Assembly: GCA_948567375.1 (NCBI GenBank)
Contig: OX419761.1
Location: 42,286,501 to 42,350,500, forward strand
Origin: Lunularia cruciata
Lineage: Eukaryota > Streptophyta > Marchantiopsida > Lunulariales > Lunulariaceae
Reading direction: 5' to 3'
Length of the DNA: 64,000 nt
A model generated the notes under the pieces. That model saw only the letters and a list, made by a program, of their open reading frames with translations. It did no database searches and was not told the DNA's origin. Positions within the stretch are counted from its first letter, which is position 1; every line of letters begins with the position of its first letter. The translations under genes and the position numbers were made by a program. Of this stretch, positions 34,401 to 44,466 are shown piece by piece.

Positions 34401-35220
34401 TAAATCTCCTCCTAATTCCTCGTCTTCATCTTCTAATCCTTGTAGCAATATCTCTAATCCAATCTAACCAAATCATCCATTGAATACATTTTCTAATATT
34501 TCTGGTTAGTTCTAAATGAGTACTGCCTCTTGGTATGACTTTACTCAATTTTTAATCACCACTGATAAATCCTTATCGACAAAAGGGATCTCTCTTCTCC
34601 GCAAAGGCATCTCTCTTCTCCGCAAAGGGGCATCTCCCAATGAAATTCAGCAAAGGGGCATCTTTATTCTTTGTGCACACAAAAAAACAATCTCATCAAT
34701 TTCATTCTGTAACAAGAAAACAAATTCATGAATTTTATTTCATTACTCAAGGGGAAGAAAGGTATACATTTCATACTTGTACAAAAGACAATGTTTAAAA
34801 AATAATGAAATCGAGAGTAACACTTCAAACAAAATCACTCCTCACTCTAACCTTCTCACGGGTTCGCACTCAAATCTTCCCACTCCAAACAAATTCACTC
34901 CCCATTCCACCTCTGGCTATGGGTCTCTCAAATCTTTCCACTCATGCTCCCTCCAATCTTCCTCGGTGGTAAAAATTTGCTGAGTTGCCGCTCGTCATTT
35001 CATTTCCATGGGTGTTCTCGAACATCCTCGGATGCTCCTCATGGTGGCCATCACTTTCACTCTAACCCTAAACAAAAACTTTATTAACCCTAATGTGCAA
35101 TCAATGCACTACGGAGTGATAATGAAAATTCCTTATCCCTTATTTTTGACAAACCACCTCATATGGAGTGTGTTAATAATAAGGAACTTGGCCCGAACTC
35201 CGTAACAATGCCTTTTCTAC
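34401..35220. other. Right subterminal region of the Harbinger-like element
   Basis: No recognisable coding sequence. Contains CTCTTCTCCGCAAAGG(C/G) repeats (34592-34635) and a 'gggcatct' repeat. Probably the promoter side of the minus-strand transposase. Confidence 0.5.
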
Positions 35221-35224
35221 CTCC

Positions 35225-35313
35225 CGGTCACACACCGTACCCATTTAGTCAACGATGCGTAACAATCTATATGAAAAGTTATGAAACTTCGTAAAACTAT
35301 TTCTGAAAATCCC
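35225..35313 (-). repeat. Right terminal inverted repeat
   Basis: Complement starts GGGATTTTCAGAAATAG; partner of 24071-24165. Followed by the TAG target duplication. Confidence 0.65.
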
Positions 35314-35316
35314 TAG

Positions 35317-37555
35317 TGTAAACTTCGATCAGTCCATAATGAATTTGTAAATCTAAAATAATAATTTCAAATATTTTGAAAATCTTCTTAGTTGTCTTGA
35401 ACTATTTATGACGATTTAGCTGTACTGGTACTCATGAAATTGATTAAGTACTTTCTAAATTTGCATAGTTATATTGATTTTTATTCATGAAATTGATCAA
35501 CTACTATCTGAATTTACATAATTATATTCACTTTGTATTCTCCATTTGCCATATGATCAATGATATTCATTGGGATTGAATGTCATTTCAAAGTTTTGGA
35601 TCAATGGATAATTATAGTCTGTACTTACCCGATTAACACTCAAACTAGTGTAATCAAAACATTTGTATAGCCAGTATTCTCTATTGATAAGTTACTTTAT
35701 CAATTTAATAAAGAAAAGGGCCACCAACAGAGCACAAGAACGCTACTATAGTATACATAGACAACAACTATTATAAATAATAACCTTTTTTATGAAGATT
35801 GATTGATTCACCCTGCTTATTATTTTATGCGTTCTTATCTCGAAACTTACTTCTCCTTTGGAAATCAAATTACTTGGTAAAATTCAATTTTTAATATAAT
35901 GACTTGCAGCATGTTAGTAAGATTTGTTCTTCCAAAGAATAGGTTGTTGATGAAGCATTTAAAGATGAAATTACTGATGAAATTTACTGATATCAAGAAT
36001 TTTATTTCTCCCCTTTGACATCTGTTTAGAATTGTAGAAACAGTAAATTCAAATTCTATTACATTTTCCCCTTTCAACAAATCAATAAGTGTGAATCATG
36101 AAGCTTCCCCCTTTTCTTCTTTCAACAAACCAATAAGTGTGAATCATGAAGTTTCCCCCTTTTCCTCTTTCTTTCATTTTAGATTGGAGATTCTACATAG
36201 AAATCTACATTTGTTTAGGACTCCTTTTAATTATAAAACCATTAGGTGCTATCCTTCACATCTTTCTCCCAATTTTAAACTGACGATTTAAAATGCAAAT
36301 CTGGATATTTTTTAAGATTTGAATAAATCTTGCTCTTTCATGATCATATTAAGTATCTTCTAATCATCTCAATCTTAAATTAATTAAATCTTACCTTCTT
36401 TCAAATTTGGATTTGAACATGACAATTCAGTAATGCCTTCTAATATCAAGGAAACTTGGTAACATGTTGAATAACAAGTCGAATACATATTTGTCCAGCT
36501 GTAACATTATGAATGAAAATGATGTTCCAGAAACGAGTAAGCAAGACGTGCCCGCGGAGGTATGAGTTAACCGATGCTCTTGGAAGCCCCGACAGATCTT
36601 AAGCTAACTGGAACTGCGGAGTTGGGATGAAAATAGATACAAAACTTTCTCACTAGTGACGAAACTTCAACTTCCTTAGATCTCCATTTGGAGCACAAAA
36701 CCAGCCCAGAAATCAACTTGAAGCTTGAAGCTTGTGTCTAACCCAGTAAAATGAAAGAAGAGACATTCATTGAAAGGAATACAGGGATTCAAGTGCGTGC
36801 ATGCATGCTGTTGTTGTGTCCAACGTCGTATTTTCATTTCACTTCTTACAGTAAGTTCCATGGCGATTCTCAGATTCGGAAAAAAGAATTATGTAATGAC
36901 GAATGTCTTACCATAATCAATTCAATCTGATGTACTTTCAAGTGACAAATACCTGCAATAAGCTGATATGCTCGGATTGTGCAACAGAAGAGGTATCTGG
37001 ACTGCAGTAATTTTCAGACCTTCCCTGTCATCTTTACATTTTCCTGGCCAATTGTGTTGAATGGCGAGGACTGACGTTCGAGTTCTACTTTTAGATGATT
37101 GCAATCCAGCCCACTTTTCTTACTGTTCCGCGAAATTCATCTCACCACTTCTGCTGTACACTAATAAAGGACGGACCAAAATCGTATCCTACCGAGAAGG
37201 TGCCCTCAGGGGCAATTATCAAAATACACACCTCCTCTTTGAATGAATGACTTTCTAACCTCAAAAGAATCGAGGTGATGACTTGCCTTAGAGACATCAG
37301 CCAGGAACTGACAGATTGTGAACCTACTATCTTCACCGTTTCTCAGAGAGATCAGTGTGGTCATGCTGAGAGGCCTACAACTCCAGTTGGAGGCTCCCTC
37401 CTTTCTATCCTGCTAGTGAAGAAAATGTATATAAGGCTGACAGTTCCAAGAAAATTCTTATATGCATGAACAATAAATAAGAGCATTGCTCAATTCTAAG
37501 AGTACCTGAGGTTTCTAACATTCTTTCGTGCCCTTCAGCTTGGAGCTCCAATCCT
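35317..37555. other. Intergenic; right part is the TLDc gene 3' UTR
   Basis: AT-rich without coding signal to about 36500. A near-perfect 32-bp duplication (AATCAATAAGTGTGAATCATGAAG and AACCAATAAGTGTGAATCATGAAG) lies at 36079-36151. From about 36600 the composition resembles that of the TLDc gene, and it is probably its 3' UTR. Confidence 0.45.
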
Positions 37556-40500
37556 TCAATAGAAACCCCATACCTCGACCATTGAAACTTCAAAGTTCTC
37601 TGAACTGAAAAGACATAAGACGTAAATCAGTACCAGATGACAAAAAACTGGCAGAAAATAATAATCAAGGCAGCTGGATTAAACATTCCATACCTGGCCA
37701 GACAAGGGCTGCCAAACGTCACGCATGGTCCACTGCAACCCGTTAGAAGGTCGGAGTCCAGCATAATGCTGTAATGGTCACTGCACATCGCATGCCAATG
37801 CCTACCATGAGCAAGGAGAAATACAACCAAACATGTGAAAGCATACAATCAACTCGCCGGAACCTCTTAAATTCGTGGATGGTGGTAATGAAAGCTCACC
37901 CTCCACCTATTGCCAGATAGTCCAAATTCGACTGCATAAACATGTTGTTCATGTGTGTCCACTTATACGCCGTCATACCAGGACTAATCTGTTCCAACAT
38001 TCATCAATCCAGCTCACTCAAAACCAGGTCCTCGGCTTCCCGAAATTACTAGTGTGCTACAAATATATGCATTCGGAAATCAAACGTAAGTGTACAATTA
38101 GCACGTACAAGCATGTACAATTAGCACGGCGTAGAGTTTGCCTACCTGAAATACAAAACATTCTCCTGTTCCATACATTCGAGCAGCCACTTTCCATTCT
38201 TCAGAAGTGTAGCAACCAAATACCTGCAACAAGACACATGTGCAGTCTGTGAGATTAAAGCAGTCCTTTTGTTATCTACCTCAATGGCTAGATGCGAATA
38301 GGGGCTGGTAGAACAGTTTAAACGTTCATTTGGTACATCTGGCGGTACTCACATGCTTGTGCCTGTCCCGAATAACCAAAATAGTTGGACCATTTAAATG
38401 CACCTTCCTGTAAAGAGTATTCAAACTGAGAAGATCAACGTAAATATGTCAGTTCGTTAATCATGATCCTCTACTCTCGTCTAAAACAGAAGGCGTAACA
38501 TAAAACTTTAGTCTAGAGGTACGTTACAGGTGTTCATCGATAGTAGAGGTCCATTAGAAATTTGCAATTGAACCAAAACGTTACAGCTTATCCGGGTCCT
38601 TGATACGACTCACCAACGAGGTCAACTCCGTTGATCAGCGTTTGTGGTAATCCTCTGGAAACACCCCCAAGTAGAAAGCGAACAACTAATCTTCTTTTAA
38701 GAACTCATCAGTAGACTTTGTATACTAGAAGTGAATACTTGCCTGATGCCATCTCTGTCTGTGTTGTACAGCAACGTCCATTTGTAGCTCCGAAATCTCA
38801 CAGGTAATACAGCAGCTAACTGCAAATAACGACAAGATAAAGAGGGATCAATTCTAAAGCAGTTATGGCGGTGAAAATTTTAGGGCTTGTTTAGATAAAG
38901 TAGACCAAACGAATCTACATATGGGAAATGAGAGCAGAAGTCGTTCGAAGAACGGAAGATCTGGAACCCACTAAGTGCGTATGAAGTGCAGATGAAATAT
39001 AGGCATGAATGTATGCAAATCGAATCTACATAGTGTGTTGTTTGTGCATCCAATCAATCAGTGGGCCACGAGTATTCAAAACTTCTCCAGATGTTTGAAG
39101 ATCGAGTGGTTGTAAGAACTAGAAGACAACTTAGAAACAAAAGAGAACTGAGATAAGCAACAATAGAAGTTACAACAGTGGCTCGGAATCTTACAGCTTT
39201 GATATGTGTATCCTCAAGTATTTGAGACTTGCTGTCACAGGAAGGTTGCAACCTCCCGTGCAATTGCAGAGTTTGCAGGTTAATTACATACTGGTCTTGA
39301 CTATGTGGTATTTCAGCGGCTTGAGGACCGATATCACCGCCAGTGGTGGGCGACTGATCCATGTGATTGATAGGAAACATTCTGTGGCGACGTTTGAAAG
39401 GAAGAGATTTATCTGTATGGCCTGGATTTTCCTTAAGCTGGCCACCACATGCATCGAGCGCAGCTCTTGCAGCTTCATTCATGGCCACATTCGAATGTGT
39501 TGCAGATGCCCACGCATCCAATTTATCCTGTATAAATCGGTATCTACAGAAAGAATAGCTTTAGAACTCGCAAATAGAATAGAATATGATGCATCTCCTA
39601 CAACCGGATGAACAGTAAAAGGAGTGCTGCAACCGTGAGCCCCCAATAGTCCCACTGATTGTATGTTCACATTACAAATGAGTGAACCAAATGGAAGGCA
39701 GATTATGTGGCAATGATTGAAGTAGATATTTGATAATCTGGATATGGAGAGGTTGAGATCATGTGAGACGATCAGAAGAGTTTATCAATCAACATACCCA
39801 GTGTCTGTCGTCACAAACTTCAACTTTTTCAAAGGCCCGCCGGCTTTCCCCTCCTTCCAAACAAGCTCCCAGGTACTGTAACTAGCTTCCTGGAAGAAGT
39901 GCAATGGAACACGGAACTCCTTAGGAGCTGGTCCATTCTCTTCCTTCATGGGAGAATCTTTACTCCCGTGGTGATTACTATTTTCCATTTGATATCGGGG
40001 ATCTCCACTTCGAGGTTGCGTTGTAGTCTTTATCCATTGAATCTTTTTGATAGGGCTATCCGGATTATCCATCATGAGCTCAGGAATAACGAGAGACCGG
40101 ATACCACTACTAGGGCTGTTAATGTCCTCCTCATGATGTGACTTCCGTCCACCCAAAATACCCTTCAAAACCTCTGTGACAACATGATGACTTGATGGAG
40201 GCTTAGGTGTCTCGACCACGACGCCTGGACCAACGTATCGGACTCCAACAAATTGACCCTTGGTGACTCGAAGATCTCGTTGACCAAAATCTATGACATC
40301 AGGGAGATCCCCCAGCTGCACCTCGAGCTGCAGCAATATACGTGGATGTTAACAAATCAGCCTCTTCTTTGTTTAGCAAATAGTATCAAACTCTGATTTC
40401 AGATGCCAAATAAGGATAAGCACTAGCATCCCTGTATTAGTCAAATGGCCTCGATGATTTCTCAATCAAAAGGCTAAAATTCTTGAGAAATTATAGACTA

Positions 40501-41054
40501 TTAGAAGCCTCATCGCAAGCAGCATATGACTCATGTCCAAAACTAAGAAATTAGAGCTGAAGTCCACTGGTTCGAACAGGTAAACTCTCATTCAGAGTCT
40601 CTGGAGTGTTGTATAATTCATGAACGACATCAGATGAAGTTCCAGATCTGCTTCGGCCACGTTTCGCTTAGCTATTTCTAATCCATGTAATGTAGGTGTT
40701 GAATTAGGAAGTCAAAGGTAACCGGGAAGCAACAACAGCATCAGGAAGAAAATGTGAATATATAGCTGTGACGTTGTGGGTACTAAAGAGGCTTTCCCAC
40801 AGTGGTTGCCCGCACCATCCAGCAATGGAGTACTTATTTTAACAGGAAAGTAACGGCTGCAGAAGATTGGAAGTAGAGTCGTCGGTCTACGCTTCATCTA
40901 ATTCGGACGTGAAAAAGGATTCAGTATCGTACAGAGCAGATCTCACGAACTCACATTGGCTAAATTCGATTTAAGCAGAAGAGCCAGAAGCAGGAACAGA
41001 TCTTACCAGATCACCGCTCACGAGCACATAAATTGGACTTGCCGAACTCGCCAT
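37556..41054 (-). CDS. TLDc-domain protein, nine coding exons
   Basis: TLDc proteins (OXR1/NCOA7 type) act in oxidative-stress protection and as V-ATPase regulators in animals; plant members are mostly uncharacterised. Coding exons (minus): 41054-41007, 40327-39798, 39543-39195, 38819-38743, 38425-38353, 38223-38146, 37988-37900, 37801-37694, 37604-37556. Phases close to 466 aa plus TGA. Residues about 310-466 form a full TLDc domain: LPVRFRSYKWTLLYNTDRDG, ISLNTLYRKVHLNGPTILVI, FGCYTSEEWKVAARMYGTGE, CFVFQ, MNNMFMQSNLDYLAIGGG, HWHAMCSDHYSIMLDSDLLT, and the terminal VEVWGFY. The N-terminal 300 residues (LPDVIDFGQRDLRVTKGQFV ...) match no family I recognise and are partly Ser/Pro/His-rich. The exon 4 donor is AG|GCAAGT, a GC-AG intron. 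Intron 3 contains a short dispersed repeat (38931-38998). Confidence 0.85.
38931..38998 (+). repeat. Short dispersed repeat (MITE-like) in TLDc intron 3
   Basis: GCAGAAGTCGTTCGAAGAAC, GGAAGATCTGGAACCCACTA, TATGAAGTGCAGATGAAAT. Related copies lie at 61011-61100, 61112-61174, 62487-62545 and 62562-62630. It is preceded by GGGCTTGTTTAGATAAAG (38883-38900), a sequence type often seen at MITE ends. Confidence 0.6.
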
Positions 41055-42024
41055 GACCTACTCCAATCACGAACGCCTATTCCGTGAAATCATGAGTAAT
41101 GAAAATTGTTCTGATTAACTTCGTTCGAACCACTTTTCGCAAATCGCTCAATTTACCAGCTCTCATTCCAAGATTTCCTATGGCTCCTTTCTGACTCGCT
41201 TCCTAGCCCCGTATCCTAATAATTTAATGCCAATCCAGGAGTAGTAGCGTCAGAGAATTCACGATTTCTGTTTGGAGGTTCAAGCTCTGAGTTTCATGAC
41301 CATGTTAGCACCCACATTCTGTCTTGTGATAACCAGACTTCAAAATGTCCTCTAAATCTCCCTGATAGGTCCTGCTCATGATTCACCAAGTGCTCCACCT
41401 AGAATCTACCTATCGTCAAGGGCCCAGATTGTGCTGAATGTCCCACAGTTATCCTCCCTAGCTCCCCCAGAAATGAACCGCCTTATTTCCCCTACTGTTG
41501 TTGCTGATCTTCGTCCAATCCAGATTATTACTGGTATCATGTAACACCTCACGTGACTACAGATCTCGGATACGTGGAAATGAATGTCCTCAGTTACGCA
41601 GAAGCAGGAGCAGCTCCTCCACTCGTTCAGCTCTGCTGATTTAGTGATCGATGTGTCTCTGACGATGAATGTGAATCCCTTGCCACCTCTCGACGGATGA
41701 ATTTCCTCCTCCTCTTGCGTTTCTCGGCAATACGCGAAAAAGAAAATAGATTTCAAACTCCACGACAATCAACGACCCCTTCCCGGCACATCTGTAACTC
41801 GGGTTGCCTCATCTCATCCTTCCCTGATTTGGGGTTCTTGCCAAATCAATTCCGCTCTTCAATCCCTGTCCCTCTTCAGCTTCGGCAGCTCACTGCCACC
41901 AGCCTTCCAAGCAGACGGGGCTGGTGTCACCAGACTTGCAGCACAACTTTGCCAATCACCACATGAACATAAGAATGGCTCGAATCGCTGAAATTCACTT
42001 AAGGAGGGAGGAAGTGACGTGAGG

Positions 42025-42087
42025 ATTCAAAGGGACCAGAGAGACCAGCGAGACAGGCAGGCGCCTGTCTCTCTGGTCCCTTTGAAT
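42025..42087. repeat. Perfect 21-bp inverted repeat
   Basis: Arms 42025-42045 (ATTCAAAGGGACCAGAGAGA+C) and 42067-42087 are exact complements. A second, smaller stem (AGACAGGC / GCCTGTCT, 42051-42058 and 42063-42070) overlaps the loop. Potential strong hairpin or decayed foldback element. Confidence 0.9.
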
Positions 42088-42237
42088 TGTGGTGGTCCCG
42101 GAATCGGAGCAGTATTTTGTCTTTTCCTCCTGCGGGTGTGTGTCTGCTTGCCACAGTTTCCCGCAGCTCATCATGTCATTTTCTCATGGCAGTAGACAGG
42201 CAGCTTTCGGGAAACTCTTCCCGGGAACCTTAAAATC

Positions 42238-42334
42238 GGTCCACAAGGCGACCCGTATAGATTATACCCTGCAGGTATCTCAAGTTAGTCCCGGTTCAGC
42301 CGGTTCCCGACTGGTAATGGTCGCCTTGTGGACC
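42238..42334. repeat. Perfect 16-bp inverted repeat
   Basis: GGTCCACAAGGCGACC (42238-42253) and GGTCGCCTTGTGGACC (42319-42334), 65 bases apart. A CGGGAACC / GGTTCCCG pair lies next to them. Confidence 0.9.
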
Positions 42335-42503
42335 CCCAACGCGTCAAAGGCCCGGTTCGAAAGAGCCCTGTCTCTCTCATTCTCAACAGTTCGCGACTAT
42401 TACCACGATTTCATCTCATGAAATGCTCCAATTCTTCTCCTTCGCAGCTCGATCCAATCCACATCGCCTGCAGGGCTAGAGAGAGAGCCATAAATATAGG
42501 AAT

Positions 42504-43050
42504 CTAACCTAATGAAGAGAAAATCCCGCTGCCATCGAATCCTGGAAGCAGTCCATGAGATTTAGCAGTTTTGTTTCCGGATTCTTCTGCCAAATACCTT
42601 TGACGTGTTCGATGCATCTGTTTGCTCGCTAATTCTGATCTCCAGAAGCTCATCATAACTTCAATCATGCTCAAGTTAGTTAGTAGAGCGGCCTTCTTCA
42701 GAGTCTCTTCAAGAATTTGGATTGTGCAACGGAGAAGATCAACGAGTTGTATTTGAGGTATTCCATATCCCATGGTACGAAACGGAGTATGACAATGAAT
42801 TTTATAGATGCCCTTAACGTCACTAACATTTAGAGCTACATTTGTAGTGGAGTGTTCTCCTGCTCCAGAAAGAAGAGTTTGGGCTGAGCAACTTGAGATG
42901 AACATATTTAGAGATGCGTCTTGAATTTGGTACTTATGTAAGTTGGACAGAGCACGGACAAAATGAGACTCTGTGAAGTGGAGCGAATTGGTGGTATGCA
43001 AATAAGGATTCTTGTCTCGTTGATGGAGCTCCAAAGTTTCCCCTGAGAGA
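42504..43050 (-). CDS. Unidentified protein-like exon (about 180 codons)
   Basis: A long open minus-strand frame: GETLELHQRDKNPYLHTTNS, LHFTESHFVRALSNLHKYQI, TTNVALNVSDVKGIYKIHCH, QIQLVDLLRCTIQILEETLK, EVMMSFWRSELASKQMHRTR, ending GIFSSLG-stop. No ATG opens it; a possible acceptor (TCTCTCAG) lies just before GGGGAAACT, so it is probably a last exon. Further protein-like minus frames lie at about 43307-43140 (CTFTLGNVAVSVDMHFSEAL) and 43530-43385 (ETLLLHRNRDEITRLQRRAT), which could be upstream exons. I do not recognise the family. Composition is host-like, unlike the transposons. Confidence 0.4.
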
Positions 43051-43550
43051 TTATACTAAGGGAGTAATTCAGATCAGTTGATTAAGTGCGGAAGAGATGA
43101 GGAAGAGGAACCTTGTATCAAGAGGGTCAAAGTATTCTCCTATTGAATGATATTGTTCGATCAATAACCACGGTGCAAGTGAGTGTTATCAAAGTGACTA
43201 CGGTAATTGCACCTTCAAGAGCTTCAGAAAAGTGCATATCTACAGATACAGCTACATTCCCAAGAGTAAACGTGCAGTGCTGTTGTATATTTGTTCCAAT
43301 ATAAGGTCAACCATTCCGGAAGTGGCAAGAAGAGTTAGATCCTTCAAACTGGGGCCCATTTCTCAGGTAAATACCCTTAAATGACGACAGGAGTGCACTG
43401 CTCCTGTCTTGATTCAGTCACCACCGCGTCTTGTGGCCGCTTCTTAAGAACACGGAATCCCATCGTAGCCCGCCTTTGTAGACGTGTGATTTCATCACGA
43501 TTGCGATGGAGTAACAGTGTTTCCGTCATGCAACTCTAGGTGGGCTCGAG

Positions 43551-44466
43551 TCATGAGTCCGTCCTCCGGTCACAAGGCTTTCACAAGGTGTGTTTCGACA
43601 AAGTGTCGGACCCGGGTGTGAGACCATTGCTGGGTTATACTTGAGTGTTTCCACGTGCAGAACTCGCCTCTGGGGACCTTCCCGCAGGTTAATTCCTGCA
43701 GTGATCGTTAGGTAGGATTGGCTTCCAGCTGCTTAAGAATGCTACGGTAAACTTCTGGTTGGGACATCGAACACCTCTGCCTACAGAGTGGGAAACTTAT
43801 TCATCAATTCTTCAGAGATAAGGAACTTATGACTTTTCACCACTCTCGAATTGTTGTTGGCGCTGATGGGTAGATCTAGGTTGGGAAAGGGTTGGTACGA
43901 AGAAAGTGAATTTGCATCAGCCTTTATATTTGTTTTCAGAAAGAGAATTCGTGAACCACGGCCGAAAGAGATGCACCTGGCAACACGCTACGCCCGATGG
44001 AAACCAGGCTAAAAATCTTCTGTTATCAGAGTGGCTTAGGACATCCCGCTTTGAGATGTCCTCATGAGATGAAATGAGGTCGGTCTGCTTGTCAAGATGT
44101 CCTCCAAACTTCCAAAAATAGCTACAAATTATCCTGCTGCCATTTAGCTTCTTTGATGATTTTGACGACCATTTAAACAAGCAGAAGTGGCTACTGGTCC
44201 AAGCTCATAAGCAGTAAGAAGACGAGAATCTGTTAAAAATATGAGGACATGAGTTAAAAATGGAGGAGGAGAACCAGTCTCAGTATAGACTTATCTTGTT
44301 CATCCAAGAACAAGCTCCTTTCAACACAAAATGAATTTTCAGAGACGTGTCTACAGACTTGCTTGCATTTATGGCTCGTAGTAGTCGTTACTCTCTGTGT
44401 TTCAAAACTGAGATGTTCCAATCTGGGAAGTAGGGGACTATAATAATGTGAGATGGTGGAATGGTC
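43551..44466. other. Intergenic / STR8 3' flank
   Basis: An 87-codon minus frame at 44180-43917 has no motif. The right part is the expected 3' UTR of the rhodanese gene. Confidence 0.4.

Larger units (their letters stand above)
24071..35313. mobile_element. 11.2-kb PIF/Harbinger-like DNA transposon carrying insertions
   Basis: The left end reads GGGGTTTCAGAAATAGGTTT. The right end, on the complementary strand, reads GGGATTTTCAGAAATAGTTT. Similarity continues, with gaps, for about 90 bp inward to TGTAACGATACG / TGTTACGCATCG. Both ends are flanked by TAG (24068-24070 and 35314-35316), a 3-bp target duplication. Harbinger elements make 3-bp duplications, usually TAA/TTA, and their ends usually start with G runs. 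Inside are a MYB/SANT-like ORF (+) near the left and a DDE transposase (-) near the right, the two genes expected in this superfamily, in convergent order. Two further insertions enlarge it. Confidence 0.65.
41055..42503. other. TLDc promoter and intergenic region with two inverted repeats
   Basis: No coding sequence recognised. Holds the 5' flank of the TLDc gene and the perfect inverted repeats listed separately. Confidence 0.5.

Noticed and set aside
39603-39654. An extra TLDc-gene exon with a good AG acceptor (…SVGLLGAHGCSTPFTVHPV frame)
   Set aside because: Its phase does not fit exon 2. Joining exon 2 directly to the TTTCTGTAG acceptor at 39543 keeps the frame and gives a closed model.
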